Source: Chlorobiaceae bacterium (GTDB lineage Bacteria; Bacteroidota; Chlorobiia; Chlorobiales; Chlorobiaceae). From it: a DNA stretch of 64,000 nucleotides. The notes under the pieces are model-generated. The model made no database searches. It was not told where the DNA came from and saw only the letters and a list, made by a program, of their open reading frames with translations. Positions within the stretch are counted from its first letter, which is position 1. The number at the start of each line of letters is the position of its first letter. Location of the stretch: contig JAAXWS010000009.1 in assembly GCA_013334865.1 (NCBI GenBank), positions 54,830-118,829 on the forward strand, in the 5' to 3' direction. Positions 38,729 through 50,650 of this stretch are shown here, in pieces. The translations under genes were made by a program, and so were the position numbers.

Positions 38729-39713
38729 CCGGTCAGCCGCCGTGGCCCTCGTCGCCTGCGCACTCCTTGCCGCCGCCTCGCCACGATGCTCGGCCGGGCC
38801 GGTCGCAGCCTCCGACGTCACCGTGAAGGCCGAGCCCGACAGCCTCTTTGCCGGTGAACGGCTCAACTACCTCATCATCGTGCGCCATGACGGACGAAGG
38901 AGCGTTGCCGTCCAGAACATCCAGGCAGGGCCCGCAACGTCGTTCGAGGTCGCCGGCCGCAGCGAATCGACGCGGAGGCTGCCGGACGGGAGTGCCGAGC
39001 TCCGCGTCTCGGTCGATCTGGCCGCGTTCGGCTCGGGGCCCCAGCGCCTCCCCGGCTTCACGGTGGCCGAGCGGCGCGACGCCCGATCGAAGGAGAGCCG
39101 TTTTTCTTTCCGTCCGGCCTCCTCCGTGGTCGTCATGGCCATGACCGACTCGACCATGACGCAGCTGCGGCCTCCGGCGCCCCCCTTCGGGCCCGGATAC
39201 CTGCCCTGGCTGGTGCTCGTACCGGCGGTGGCCCTGGTCCTGCTGCTCGCTTTCGCCGTGTTCTCCTTCCTGAGGCTTACGATCCTGAAGAACAGCGCGG
39301 GGGGGTTCATCGATCCGTCGAGGTTCGCCCGGCAGAAGCTCAAGTCCCTCGACCGCCAGCTCACGAAGGGGCTCGCCCCGACCGAAGGGTACGAGGCCCT
39401 CAGCAACATCCTGCGGCAGTACCTGCAGTACAAGTACCGGTTCCGGGCCATGGAGCAGGTCACCCAGGAGATCGCCGACGAGCTGGCGAGCCGCGAGGTC
39501 CGGGCGCGCGAGGTTGTCCTCAGGCTCCTGCTCCGGGCGGACTTCATCAAGTTCGCCGACGGCCGGCCCGATATCGGCGAGTGCCGGAGTTCGCTGAAGA
39601 TCGCCATGGCCTTCATCACCGGCACGCCCGAGCAGCTTGATGCTCTTGCCCAGGAGGCGGGCGAGGCGCAGGAGGCGCCTGGCGGGGAACCTGCAGCCAA
39701 AACGACGGAGTGA
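38712..39713 (+). CDS. Membrane protein of the Bat operon (DUF4381/BatD-related)
   Basis: 333 residues, GTG start overlapping the DUF58 gene. Signal peptide (AVALVACALLAAASPRCSA), a periplasmic beta domain (about 30-145), one membrane helix (LPWLVLVPAVALVLLLAFAVFSFL) and a cytosolic helical domain with YEALSNILRQYLQYKYRFRAMEQVTQEI. Position and architecture match the small BatD-like/DUF4381 protein that accompanies BatA in MoxR operons. The full BatD-like protein is at 26165-27511. Confidence 0.75.
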   Translation: MNARCNRSAAVALVACALLAAASPRCSAGPVAASDVTVKAEPDSLFAGERLNYLIIVRHDGRRSVAVQNIQAGPATSFEVAGRSESTRRLPDGSAELRVSVDLAAFGSGPQRLPGFTVAERRDARSKESRFSFRPASSVVVMAMTDSTMTQLRPPAPPFGPGYLPWLVLVPAVALVLLLAFAVFSFLRLTILKNSAGGFIDPSRFARQKLKSLDRQLTKGLAPTEGYEALSNILRQYLQYKYRFRAMEQVTQEIADELASREVRAREVVLRLLLRADFIKFADGRPDIGECRSSLKIAMAFITGTPEQLDALAQEAGEAQEAPGGEPAAKTTE

Positions 39714-39718
39714 CCCCC

Positions 39719-40720
39719 ATGGAGCAGCTGACCGATATCCTGGCCTGGTTGCGCTTCAGCGACCCATGGTGGCTCCTGCTGCTTCCCGCGGTGGGCGGAT
39801 ATGCCCTGTTCCGGTGGTTCGTCGGGCGCCGGCAGCACCCCGGCGTTCTTTTCCCCGGCGTTGCCCGCCTGCGGAGGGAGAAGCTTGCCGTCAACCCGGT
39901 TGCGGGAGTCCTGCCGGCCACGCTCCGCTGGCTGGCCTTCGCGGCAGGGGTCCTGGCCCTTGCCGGGCCGCGCGCGCCGATTCCGGCGTCCGACCTGGCA
40001 TCGAACGGCATCGACCTCATGCTGGCCCTCGACGTCTCGGAATCGATGCGCCAGCGGGACTTCGACGGCAAAAGCCGGTTCGATGCCGCCCGCGATGCCG
40101 CCCGCGAGTTCATCGACAGCCGGCCGGCCGACCGGATGGGCCTCCTCCTCTTCAGCGGAGGGAGCTTCACGAGCTGCCCGCTCACGCTCGACCACGACCT
40201 GCTCGACCGGCTGGTCGAGGCCATCGAACCGGGCGTCATCCGCGAGCCCGGCACGGCTATCGGCATGGCGGTGCTGACGGCCACCAACCGGCTCAAGGCA
40301 TCGGAATCGGGCGAGAAGGTGCTGGTGCTCCTTACCGACGGCGAGAACAATGCCGGCGAGGTCGGTCCGGCGACGGCCGCCAGGCTCGCGTCGCAGCAGG
40401 GCATCCGGATCTACACGGTGTTCGCCGGCCGCAATTCGCCTCCGCTCCCTGCAGACAGTACGGCGGCGTCAGCGCTCCGGCCGGGGAGGGCCGATCTTGC
40501 GGAGATGGCGAGGGTCAGCGGCGGCCGCACTTTCAGCGCCGACGATCCCCTGGGCCTGAGCCGGACCTTCCGCGACATCGACCGCCTCGAAAAGACGCGC
40601 CTGGTCGGCAGGAGGCAGGGGCGCACCGCCGAACTCTACCCATGGCTGCTGATGGCCGCCGGCCTGATGCTGGTCGCTGAAATGGCCCTCTCCTCGACAC
40701 GTCTCATGAGGATACCCTGA
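39719..40720 (+). CDS. VWA-domain membrane protein, BatA-like
   Basis: 333 residues from the ATG at 39719 (GGAG 8 nt upstream); a GTG at 39710 is possible. Membrane helices at the N-terminus (WWLLLLPAVGGYALFRWFV and LRWLAFAAGVLALAG) and the C-terminus, with a periplasmic or cytosolic VWA domain between. The MIDAS motif is LALDVSESMRQRDF (DxSxS), with later LTDGENNAGEV. Typical BatA of the aerotolerance operon. Followed after 2 nt by the BatB-like gene. Confidence 0.88.
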   Translation: MEQLTDILAWLRFSDPWWLLLLPAVGGYALFRWFVGRRQHPGVLFPGVARLRREKLAVNPVAGVLPATLRWLAFAAGVLALAGPRAPIPASDLASNGIDLMLALDVSESMRQRDFDGKSRFDAARDAAREFIDSRPADRMGLLLFSGGSFTSCPLTLDHDLLDRLVEAIEPGVIREPGTAIGMAVLTATNRLKASESGEKVLVLLTDGENNAGEVGPATAARLASQQGIRIYTVFAGRNSPPLPADSTAASALRPGRADLAEMARVSGGRTFSADDPLGLSRTFRDIDRLEKTRLVGRRQGRTAELYPWLLMAAGLMLVAEMALSSTRLMRIP

Positions 40721-40722
40721 CC

Positions 40723-41751
40723 ATGAACTTCTCACGTCCCGAATACCTCGCCTGGCTCTGGCTCGTCGTTCCTTCGCTCCTGATGGCGGCCTACGCCTCC
40801 AGGCGGAAGCTCCGGATCCGCAGGCGCGTCGCCGGGGCCGGATTCGAGCAGGGCGTCGTCTCCCGGCCGGGCTTCCTCAGGCTCTTCATGCGCCGGGCCC
40901 TGTTCTGCGCCGCCATCGCCCTTTTCTTCGTCGCCATGGCCGGCCCGGAGATGACCAGCGGCCTGAAGCCTGTGCGGCGAAGGGGAGCCGACCTTGTCTT
41001 CCTGCTCGACGTGTCGCGCAGCATGCTCGCCCGCGACATTGCTCCCGACCGCCTGTCGAGGGCCAAATCCGAGATCCTGCAGGTCAGTCGAAGCCTTGGC
41101 GAGGGGCGCCGGGCCCTGGTGCTGTTCGCCGCCACCCCGGTCGTCCAGTGTCCGATGACCGCCGACCAGGAGCTTTTTGAAACCCTCCTGTCCATCGCCT
41201 CGCCCGACCAGGTGGAATCACAGGGCACCGTCTACCGCAGGGCGTTCGATGCGGCGCTCGGCGTCGCCGGGTCCGCCCGGGCTGAGGGCGGCGCCCAGAC
41301 CGTGCTGGTGCTTGCTGGCGACGGCGAAGACCATGCGCAGGATTTCGAGAGGCCCGCCGCGGAAATCCGGAAGCGTCACATACGGTTGCATGCGATCGGG
41401 GTGGGCAGCGGGGCTTCGGCGCCCATCCCCGTGCCTGTGTCGGCCAAGGCCCCCGAAGGCCTGCTACGGGACGCCGGCGGCCAGACGGTCATGACGCGGT
41501 TCCGGCCCGAAGTGTTCCAGGAGATCGCCCGCGACACGGGGGGACGTTATTACCACAGCCGTCCCGACACCCCGGTCGCCGGCAGGGTCGCCGAGGAGAT
41601 AGCCCGGGAAGAGGCCGCGTCCCGGTGGGTCATGGTCCCGGCCACCCGACGCCCGATCCACCGGCCGGTCATCGCGGCAGCCCTCCTCGCGCTCGCCGCC
41701 GGCCTGCTGACCGGGGATACATCGCGCCGGGTCAGGTCCGGCGGCACCTGA
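40723..41751 (+). CDS. VWA-domain membrane protein, BatB-like
   Basis: 342 residues, with N-terminal helices (YLAWLWLVVPSLLMAAYA and FCAAIALFFVAMAGPEM), a VWA domain with MIDAS motif FLLDVSRSMLARDI and LVLAGDGEDHAQDF, and a C-terminal helix (VIAAALLALAAGLLTG). Paralogous to the preceding BatA-like protein. Last gene of the moxR-DUF58-BatX-BatA-BatB run. Confidence 0.88.
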   Translation: MNFSRPEYLAWLWLVVPSLLMAAYASRRKLRIRRRVAGAGFEQGVVSRPGFLRLFMRRALFCAAIALFFVAMAGPEMTSGLKPVRRRGADLVFLLDVSRSMLARDIAPDRLSRAKSEILQVSRSLGEGRRALVLFAATPVVQCPMTADQELFETLLSIASPDQVESQGTVYRRAFDAALGVAGSARAEGGAQTVLVLAGDGEDHAQDFERPAAEIRKRHIRLHAIGVGSGASAPIPVPVSAKAPEGLLRDAGGQTVMTRFRPEVFQEIARDTGGRYYHSRPDTPVAGRVAEEIAREEAASRWVMVPATRRPIHRPVIAAALLALAAGLLTGDTSRRVRSGGT

Positions 41752-41855
41752 TGTGGCCTGCTGGCTTGCGGTTTCCTGCCAAGGCGTTATATTTGTGGTA
41801 CTGTCGACCGGTGCGCCACCGCACTATTTTACCATCAGAAGAAAACCGGAGCGTT

Positions 41856-42143
41856 ATGGAGAATCAGGAAACTGGGCAGAGGGTCCTCGACCCCATCGAA
41901 CGGGCCAAGCTCGGCCTCAAGGTCTTCAACCTTCCCTACGCAGAAGCCGAGGAGGTCATCGACGACTACGTCTACGGCAAGAACTTCGACCAGGCGAGCA
42001 TCGACTTCTTCAAGGACCAGGTTGCGACCCAGCAGCACATCAAGGAGAAGGGCGCCGAACTTCTGGTGACCGGCGGGCAGATCCTGAGGCTCGTCACGAC
42101 CGCCTTCTTCCAGAACCTCCCCAAGCCGCCCGCAGAACGCTAA
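41856..42143 (+). CDS. Hypothetical 95-residue protein
   Basis: Soluble, mostly helical, no recognised domain: IERAKLGLKVFNLPYAEAEEVIDDYVYGKNFDQ, then VATQQHIKEKGAELLV and a hydrophobic ILRLVTTAFFQNL. The ATG at 41856 is preceded by A-rich sequence with AACCGGAG. It lies 104 nt after the BatB-like gene and 172 nt before the ClpB N-half gene, in the same direction. Codon use fits the neighbours, so it is likely real. A helper of the split ClpB is possible but only from position. Confidence 0.6.
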   Translation: MENQETGQRVLDPIERAKLGLKVFNLPYAEAEEVIDDYVYGKNFDQASIDFFKDQVATQQHIKEKGAELLVTGGQILRLVTTAFFQNLPKPPAER

Positions 42144-42175
42144 GACCGGTTCCCGGTCCGCCCCTGACTTTTTTT
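42144..42175 (+). terminator. Weak hairpin/T-run after the 95-residue gene
   Basis: GACCGG (42144-42149), loop TTC, CCGGTC (42153-42158), then about 10 nt and a run of seven T. A second GC-rich inverted repeat (CCCGGC/GCCGGG) follows within 30 nt. The stem is short, so this is only a probable end of the upstream transcript before the clpB N-half gene. Confidence 0.4.
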
Positions 42176-42315
42176 GCCGCCCGGCCCCGAGCCGGGTGGT
42201 GATGTTTTTGCCGTTTTTACGGTTATCTATTCGAAGGAGTAAGGGACAGCAGGTCTATCGCCTGTAGCCGCTCGTCCGGAGCCCTCATCGAAAACCAGCA
42301 AGAACCGAACGAACC

Positions 42316-43641
<1,326 letters not shown>

Positions 43642-43876
43642 CGCCGGCATCATACGGAACTCCTTCGCCCCTCGGCAGCGACCGGGGGCGGCGGGCGCCT
43701 GGTTTTCCTGCCGTTGTCGTCCAATCTTCCGTGCATCCGGACCGCTTGCCTCGCGCTTGCCCGGGCTGAAGCCGCCCGAGGGTTTTCATTCCGGAAAATC
43801 GTACATTGCAGGTTGTCGTCGCATTGCAACTTATCCCCGGATTGTTATTATTACGTCCAACAAAAACGTGCGAGCC

Positions 43877-44428
43877 ATGATGAAGACCATGAGAATCAGC
43901 AGGATTTGGGTGATCGCGCTTGCCGCCATCACCATGATGTTCGGGACGGCGCAGGCAGGATGGGACCCGTCCGATGAGCAGCGGGCCCACACCACCATTG
44001 AAAAATTCAAGCAGAAGGACCCCTCCCTGGACAGGTTCTTCTCCAAGGCTTACGGTTACGCGGTGTTCCCTGAAGTGTTCAAAGGGGGATACTTCCTGAT
44101 CGGCGGCGGACGCGGAGGCGGTTACGTCTTCGAGAATGGCGGCATCGTCGGGCGCACTTCGATTACCCAGCTGAACCTGGGGCCTCAGCTCGGAGGCCAG
44201 TCGTTCGCCGAGATCATCTTCTTCAAGGGGAAGTCCGACCTTGATAAATTCAAGAGCGGCAACTTCGAGCTGAACGCCCAGGTCACGGCGGTCGTCGTTA
44301 CGACCGGCATGGCCACCAATACCGACTACTCGAACGGGGTGGCCGTGTTTACCATGGCTAACGGCGGTATCATGGCGGAGGCTTCGATCGGGGGGCAGAA
44401 GTTCGGCTACACGCCGATCGACCAGTGA
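43877..44428 (+). CDS. SYLF/YSC84-domain lipid-binding protein
   Basis: 183 residues from the ATG at 43877; N-terminal signal peptide ([21 protein letters not shown]), then a SYLF domain: [55 protein letters not shown] and [18 protein letters not shown] proteins bind lipids; in bacteria they are periplasmic with unknown role. It stands alone between the clpB half and gatB with a 235-nt leader region. Confidence 0.88.
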   Translation: MMKTMRISRIWVIALAAITMMFGTAQAGWDPSDEQRAHTTIEKFKQKDPSLDRFFSKAYGYAVFPEVFKGGYFLIGGGRGGGYVFENGGIVGRTSITQLNLGPQLGGQSFAEIIFFKGKSDLDKFKSGNFELNAQVTAVVVTTGMATNTDYSNGVAVFTMANGGIMAEASIGGQKFGYTPIDQ

Positions 44429-44481
44429 TCCCTGGCATGCCGGGCCGCACCGTGTTTTTTTCATTATCGCATTCTCTATCA

Positions 44482-45909
44482 ATGAACTATGAAATCGTTG
44501 TGGGCCTCGAGGTCCATTGCCAGCTGAATACTGCCACCAAGGCGTTCTGCGGATGTTCTGCAAAGTTCGGCGGGGCGGCCAACTCCAACGTCTGCCCTGT
44601 CTGCCTGGCCCTGCCCGGCGCACTCCCGGTGCTCAATGCCCGTGTGGTCGAGGATGCCGTCAAGCTTGGACTCGCAACCGACTGCACCATCGCCCGCAAC
44701 TCCATCCTCGCCCGCAAGAACTACTTCTACCCGGACCTTCCGAAAGGCTACCAGATTTCGCAGTTCGAAGAGCCGATCTGCTCCGAGGGGATGATCCATA
44801 TCGACACCGGGGAGGGGCGCAAGGAGATCCGCCTGGTCAGGATCCACATCGAGGAGGATGCCGGCAAGTCGATCCACGACATCGGCGACGACACCTACAT
44901 CGACGTGAACCGCTGCGGCGTACCGCTGCTCGAGATCGTCAGCTATCCCGACCTGCGCACGCCCAAGGAGGCTTCGGCCTACCTGCAGAAGCTCCGCCAG
45001 ATCGTGAAGTACCTCGGCGTTTCCGACGGCAACATGGAGGAGGGCAGCCTCCGCTGCGACGCCAACGTGTCGGTCCGCCCGGTCGGTTCGACCGAATACG
45101 GTACCCGCACCGAGATCAAGAACATGAACTCCTTCAAGAATGTCGAGAAGGCGATCGAGTACGAGGCGAAGCGCCATATCGAGGTGATAGAGGGCGGCGG
45201 CACGATTGTGCAGGAGACCCGCCTCTGGGACGCCGACAAGATGGAGACCCGCTCCATGAGGGGCAAGGAGGCCGCGCACGACTACCGCTACTTCCCGGAC
45301 CCGGACCTTGTGCCGGTGCTGGTGGATGACGACATGCTCGCCCGCATGCAGGAGGCGCTTCCCGAGTTCCCTGAAGACCGCTGCGCCCGTTTCGTCTCCG
45401 AGTACGGAATCCCGGCATACGATGCCGGCGTTCTGACCGTCGAGCGTGAGCTCGCCGACTACTTCGAAGGGGTCGTCAACGCCTCCGGCGACGCCAAGGC
45501 CTCGTCGAACTGGGTCATGGGCGAGGTGATGCGAACCCTGAAGGAGAAGTACCTTGATATCGCTGAGTTCGGCATTTCGCCCGAACGGCTCGGAGGCCTG
45601 ATCAGGCTGATCGGCGCAGGCACCATCAGCAACACCATCGCCAAGCAGGTGTTCGAGCTCATGCAGTCCTGCGAGGCGACGGCCGAGGCGGTCGTGGAGC
45701 GGGAAGGGCTCGCGCAGGTCTCCGACACCGGGGCCATCGAGGCGGCCATCCAGGAGCTCCTCGACGCCAACCCGAAGCAGCTGGAGCAGTACCGCAGCGG
45801 CAAGACGCAGCTGTTCGGCTTCTTTGTCGGCCAGTGCATGCAGAAGATGAAGGGAAAGGCGAACCCGCAGGTGGTGAACGAGATTCTCAAAAAGATGCTC
45901 GAGGGGTGA
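44482..45909 (+). CDS. gatB: Aspartyl/glutamyl-tRNA amidotransferase subunit B (GatB)
   Basis: 475 residues from the ATG at 44482 ([15 protein letters not shown]); the longer open frame upstream runs over the SYLF stop. Conserved [84 protein letters not shown] and [11 protein letters not shown]. The C-terminal YqeY-like domain is present. It transamidates Glu-tRNAGln (and possibly Asp-tRNAAsn). gatA and gatC are not in the window. Confidence 0.95.
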   Translation: MNYEIVVGLEVHCQLNTATKAFCGCSAKFGGAANSNVCPVCLALPGALPVLNARVVEDAVKLGLATDCTIARNSILARKNYFYPDLPKGYQISQFEEPICSEGMIHIDTGEGRKEIRLVRIHIEEDAGKSIHDIGDDTYIDVNRCGVPLLEIVSYPDLRTPKEASAYLQKLRQIVKYLGVSDGNMEEGSLRCDANVSVRPVGSTEYGTRTEIKNMNSFKNVEKAIEYEAKRHIEVIEGGGTIVQETRLWDADKMETRSMRGKEAAHDYRYFPDPDLVPVLVDDDMLARMQEALPEFPEDRCARFVSEYGIPAYDAGVLTVERELADYFEGVVNASGDAKASSNWVMGEVMRTLKEKYLDIAEFGISPERLGGLIRLIGAGTISNTIAKQVFELMQSCEATAEAVVEREGLAQVSDTGAIEAAIQELLDANPKQLEQYRSGKTQLFGFFVGQCMQKMKGKANPQVVNEILKKMLEG

Positions 45910-45938
45910 TTTTCGCCTCCGGGCGTCAGGACAGGCAC

Positions 45939-45967
45939 GTAGGCCGGGCAGGCACAGGGGCCTGCCC

Positions 45968-45971
<4 letters not shown>
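45939..45971. repeat. GC-rich palindromic element between convergent gatB and xseB
   Basis: Imperfect palindrome: GTAGG...GGGCAGGC (45939-45953) and GCCTGCCCCTAC (45960-45971) around a short loop. It resembles short dispersed GTAGGGGC...CCTAC-type repeats known from many genomes. The TAG stop of xseB is part of the right arm (45968-45970). It could act as a terminator for both convergent genes. Confidence 0.6.
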
Positions 45972-47304
<1,333 letters not shown>

Positions 47305-47306
47305 AG

Positions 47307-47774
47307 ATGCCGGCTGCAGCAACCAGCGTCAGGAACGCCCGTCTCGCCGATGCCTCGGCCATTTCGCAGATCACCGCCGCGTATGCCGGGATGGGGATCA
47401 TGCTCAAGCGCCCTGTCGAGAATATTATCGAGGATATTCGTAATTTCTTCGTGGCCGAGTACCAGGGCAAGGTGATCGGTTGCTGCGCCGTGGCATTCTA
47501 CACGGAACGGCTGGCGGAGATCCGCTCACTTGCCGTACTCGAGGAGTTCAAGGGGGCCCGCATCGGGCGCCTGCTCGTCGAAAAGGCGGAGTCGGTGCTT
47601 GCCGAAGAGGGGGTCCGCGAGGTGTTCGTGCTCACCCTCAACCCGGGGTTCTTCGGGAGGATGGGCTATACGGAGATCGAGAAGGAGTACTTTCCCCAGA
47701 AGATCTGGAGGGATTGCACCAACTGCCCCAAGCTCATGGCATGCGACGAGATCGCCATGGTCAGGAAACTGTAA
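47307..47774 (+). CDS. GNAT N-acetyltransferase, probably short-form N-acetylglutamate synthase
   Basis: 155 residues from the ATG at 47307, two nt after the obg stop. GNAT motif A is IRSLAVLEEFKGARIGRLLVEKAE; NPGFFGRMGYTEIEKEYFPQKIWRDCTNCPKLMACDEIAM, with its Cys pairs, matches the short, kinase-free acetylglutamate synthases of arginine synthesis. Other GNAT activities are possible. Cytosolic. Confidence 0.75.
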   Translation: MPAAATSVRNARLADASAISQITAAYAGMGIMLKRPVENIIEDIRNFFVAEYQGKVIGCCAVAFYTERLAEIRSLAVLEEFKGARIGRLLVEKAESVLAEEGVREVFVLTLNPGFFGRMGYTEIEKEYFPQKIWRDCTNCPKLMACDEIAMVRKL

Positions 47775-47797
47775 TAACTTCAAAAGGGAAAAGAGCA

Positions 47798-48064
47798 GTG
47801 ATCGTACAGGAAGTGACCATAAGGAACAATGCAGGCCTGCACACCCGTCCGGCGGCCGCAGTCGTCAAGCTCGCATCCAAGTTCAAGTCCGATTTCTTCA
47901 TCGAGATGGAGGGCACCGAGATCAACGCCAAGTCGATCATCGGCGTGATGAGCCTTGCCGCTCCCAAAGGGTCGCGCATGGTGCTCCGGCTCGAGGGCGA
48001 GGACGAGGCCGAAGCCGCCCGTCAGCTTGTGGAATTTTTCGAACAGGGGTTCGGCGAAGCGTAG
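47798..48064 (+). CDS. HPr-like phosphocarrier protein
   Basis: 88 residues, GTG start. The active-site His is in NNAGLHTRPAAAVVKLASKF and the regulatory Ser region in NAKSIIGVMSLAAPKGS. No PTS enzyme I or IIA is in the window, so it may act as a regulatory phosphocarrier rather than in sugar uptake. It is followed by a glycosyltransferase after 29 nt. Confidence 0.9.
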   Translation: MIVQEVTIRNNAGLHTRPAAAVVKLASKFKSDFFIEMEGTEINAKSIIGVMSLAAPKGSRMVLRLEGEDEAEAARQLVEFFEQGFGEA

Positions 48065-48093
48065 CTCCCGCCCGGACTCACATCGTTCAGGCC

Positions 48094-49227
48094 GTGCGGA
48101 TAGCCCTCGTCAGCCCGTTTCCGCCGTTGAAGGGCGGTATCGCACGGTTCAGCGGCCTGCTCCTGCCCGCCCTTGAAGCGGCCGGCTGCGAGGTGCTCCC
48201 CGTACCGTTCCGCAGGCTGTACCCCCGATGGCTCCTGAAAGGCCGTCCGGCCTCCGATCCGGGGCAGGCGGACACCATTTCATCCCCGTTCACGCTCGAC
48301 CTCATGAACCCCCTGAGCTGGCTCTCGACTGCGCGTGCCGTCGTCAAACGGAAGCCGGAGGTGCTGCTCGTGGCCTACTGGAGCGGCCTGCTCGCCCCGC
48401 TCTGTGCGGTGCTTCGGGCCGTGACCGGCATCCGGACCGTCGTGCTGCTGCATAACTTCGCCGCACACGAGCAGTTGCCTGCCGAGCGCCTGCTCCAGCG
48501 TCTGCTGCTCGCCTCGACCGACGGATTCATCACCCTTTCCGACAGCGTCCGGCAGGATCTCGCCGCATCCGGAAACCGCAAGCCCGTGAGGGGCCTCTTC
48601 CACCCGGTGGACGAACCCCGGGGATACGCGCCCTCGAAAAGCGATGCCAGGGTGGGCATCGGCCTGCCGGCAGCGTCGAAGGTGCTGCTCTTCTTCGGTT
48701 ACGTCCGACGCTACAAGGGGCTTGACGTCCTGCCCGAGGCCATGTCCATCGCGCTCCGGCATGATCCTTCGCTCCGGCTCGTGGTCGCAGGGGAGTTCAT
48801 CAGCGGCGAAGGGCGATTCAGGGCGGAGGTGGAGCGGCTCGGCATCGCAGGCAGCGTGACCCTCCTTCCGGGATACGTGCCCGCAGACCGCGTGGCGACG
48901 CTTTTCGCCGCTGCCGACGCCGTCGTGCTGCCCTACCGTTCGGCCACGCAGTCGGGGGTGGTGCCGCTGGCCTTCGGCCATGGAGTGCCGGTCATCGCCT
49001 GCGATGTCGGAGCCCTCTCCACGCAGGTGGCGCACGGTCGATCCGGATGGATCGTCGGCCGGCCCGGAGCCGAAGCGCTGGCGGAAGGCATCCTCGAGTT
49101 CTTCCGCTGCAGGGAGGCGATGCCGCTCCGGGAGGGGCTCGACGAGGCCCGCCGGGCAAACTCCTGGGAATCGCTCGCCTCGGAGGCGGCATCATTCCTC
49201 GAATCCTGCTCAAGGGGGGCGGCATGA
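48094..49227 (+). CDS. Glycosyltransferase, GT4/GT-B type
   Basis: 377 residues with GTG start at 48094 (VRIALVSPFPPLKGGIARFS), the typical GT4 N-terminus. C-terminal GT-B domain: VLLFFGYVRRYKGLDVLPEAM, LLPGYVPADRVATLFAAADAVVLPYRSATQSGVVPLAFGHGVPVIACDVGA (nucleotide-sugar site). Cytosolic, acting on a lipid-linked glycan. Its stop overlaps the next gene by ATGA. First of the glycan cluster. Confidence 0.88.
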   Translation: MRIALVSPFPPLKGGIARFSGLLLPALEAAGCEVLPVPFRRLYPRWLLKGRPASDPGQADTISSPFTLDLMNPLSWLSTARAVVKRKPEVLLVAYWSGLLAPLCAVLRAVTGIRTVVLLHNFAAHEQLPAERLLQRLLLASTDGFITLSDSVRQDLAASGNRKPVRGLFHPVDEPRGYAPSKSDARVGIGLPAASKVLLFFGYVRRYKGLDVLPEAMSIALRHDPSLRLVVAGEFISGEGRFRAEVERLGIAGSVTLLPGYVPADRVATLFAAADAVVLPYRSATQSGVVPLAFGHGVPVIACDVGALSTQVAHGRSGWIVGRPGAEALAEGILEFFRCREAMPLREGLDEARRANSWESLASEAASFLESCSRGAA

Positions 49228-50081
49228 CGGAAAACCGGATCGCGGTCATCGTGCTCAACTGGAACGGCGCGCAGGATACACTCGCCTGCCTCGCTTCGCT
49301 CTCGAAGGTCCGGCACCCGGCCTTCACCACGCTCGTCGTGGACAACGGCTCCTCCGACGGTTCCGCGGCCATCGTCCGCAGGGCATACCCGGAGGCGGAG
49401 CTGATCGAACTCCCCGAAAACCTGGGCTTTGCGAAGGGCTGCAACGCCGGGTTCGCCGCGCTCCGGGGCAGGGGATTCGATATGGTGGTGTTCCTGAACA
49501 ACGACACGATCGTGGACGCCGGGTTCCTGGAGCCGCTTGTCGCTGCCTTGCGCGATCCCTGGAACGGCATCGCCGTGCCGAAGATCCTCTACATGGACGA
49601 CCCCGGCCGCATCTGGTACGCCGGCGGCGTGGTCGACCCCGGCACCGGCACGATCGCCCACCGGGGCATCAGGATGCCCGACGGCCCCCGCTTCAGCGTG
49701 CCCGGACCGACCCGCTACGCTACCGGCTGCTGCCTCTGCATGCGCAGCGCCGATTTCGAATCGCTCGGCGGATTCGACGAAGGGTTCGAAATGTACGGGG
49801 AGGACGTGGACCTCTCCCTTCGGGTGCGCGAGTCCGGCAAGGTCGTCCGGTACGAGCCGGCATCGCGGATCTGGCACCGGGTATCGGCCTCGGCCGGCGG
49901 CGAGCTGAGCCTCGGCAAGCAGCTCCGCAAGGGGCGCGCAGCCCTCCGGATCATGCGTCGGCACCGCATGTGGCAGGGCCTGCTGCTCTACCCGCTGCTG
50001 CTCCCGTTCCGAAGCGCCGGCAGCCTCTTGAAGATCGCCTTCTCCCGCCGTATGAGGGAGCGCAGGGAGGACGCGGCATGA
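49224..50081 (+). CDS. Family 2 glycosyltransferase (rhamnosyltransferase-like)
   Basis: 285 residues from the ATG at 49224 (ATGA overlap). GT-A fold: VIVLNWNGAQDTLACLASLS, LVVDNGSSDGSAAIVRR, and VVFLNNDTIVDAGFLEPLV with the DxD-like position; YATGCCLCMRSADFESLGGFDEGFEMYGEDVDLSLRVRE is the acceptor loop. Close in type to dTDP-rhamnosyl and galactofuranosyl transferases. The next ATG overlaps its TGA. Confidence 0.88.
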   Translation: MTENRIAVIVLNWNGAQDTLACLASLSKVRHPAFTTLVVDNGSSDGSAAIVRRAYPEAELIELPENLGFAKGCNAGFAALRGRGFDMVVFLNNDTIVDAGFLEPLVAALRDPWNGIAVPKILYMDDPGRIWYAGGVVDPGTGTIAHRGIRMPDGPRFSVPGPTRYATGCCLCMRSADFESLGGFDEGFEMYGEDVDLSLRVRESGKVVRYEPASRIWHRVSASAGGELSLGKQLRKGRAALRIMRRHRMWQGLLLYPLLLPFRSAGSLLKIAFSRRMRERREDAA

Positions 50082-50650
50082 CGCAGGACGGCTACAGGAC
50101 CAAGGTCGATTGCGAGTGGTGCTCCGACCCCGCCCATGCGATGCGCTGGGAGAAGAGCATCGGATTCCTCAGGGGGGCGGGGATTGCGGGACGCCCGGTG
50201 GCTTGCGGGCTCGACATCGGTGACCGCACCCCCATGACCGGCATGCTCGAGGAGCTCTTCGGCTGCCGATTCGACACCACATCGGTGGATCTCGACACCG
50301 GCGCCCTCGACGGGAGCTACCCTGTGGTGGCCGCATTCGAGGTGCTCGAACACCTCTACAACCCGCTGCACCTGCTGCTGGAGGCCAGAAAGGTGCTCGA
50401 TCCCGGAGCGGCATCGAGACTTTTCGTGTCGACCCCGGCATGGAAGCCGCTCTTCCTGCAGAGCCCGGACCACTTCCACGAGATGCCGCGCCGCTCGCTC
50501 GAATCGCTCTTCGACCGCGCAGGCTTCACGGTCGTGCGGCGCGGGGAGTTCCGCATCCGCCCCTTCGGCTTCTGCCTCACAGGCATCCGGCCGCTCCTTC
50601 GCTGCATGTTCGAAAGGATCAGGATCTATGAGCTTGCGCCGCGCCCATAA
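50078..50650 (+). CDS. Class I SAM-dependent methyltransferase in glycan cluster
   Basis: 190 residues. ACGLDIGDRTPMTGML is a diverged SAM motif I; VVAAFEVLEHLYNPLHLLLEARKVL is the Methyltransf_11/12 core, and SPDHFHEMPRRSLESLFDRAGF follows. It probably methylates a sugar or lipid carrier product of the cluster. It overlaps its upstream neighbour by 4 nt and the next gene by 23 nt. Confidence 0.75.
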   Translation: MTQDGYRTKVDCEWCSDPAHAMRWEKSIGFLRGAGIAGRPVACGLDIGDRTPMTGMLEELFGCRFDTTSVDLDTGALDGSYPVVAAFEVLEHLYNPLHLLLEARKVLDPGAASRLFVSTPAWKPLFLQSPDHFHEMPRRSLESLFDRAGFTVVRRGEFRIRPFGFCLTGIRPLLRCMFERIRIYELAPRP

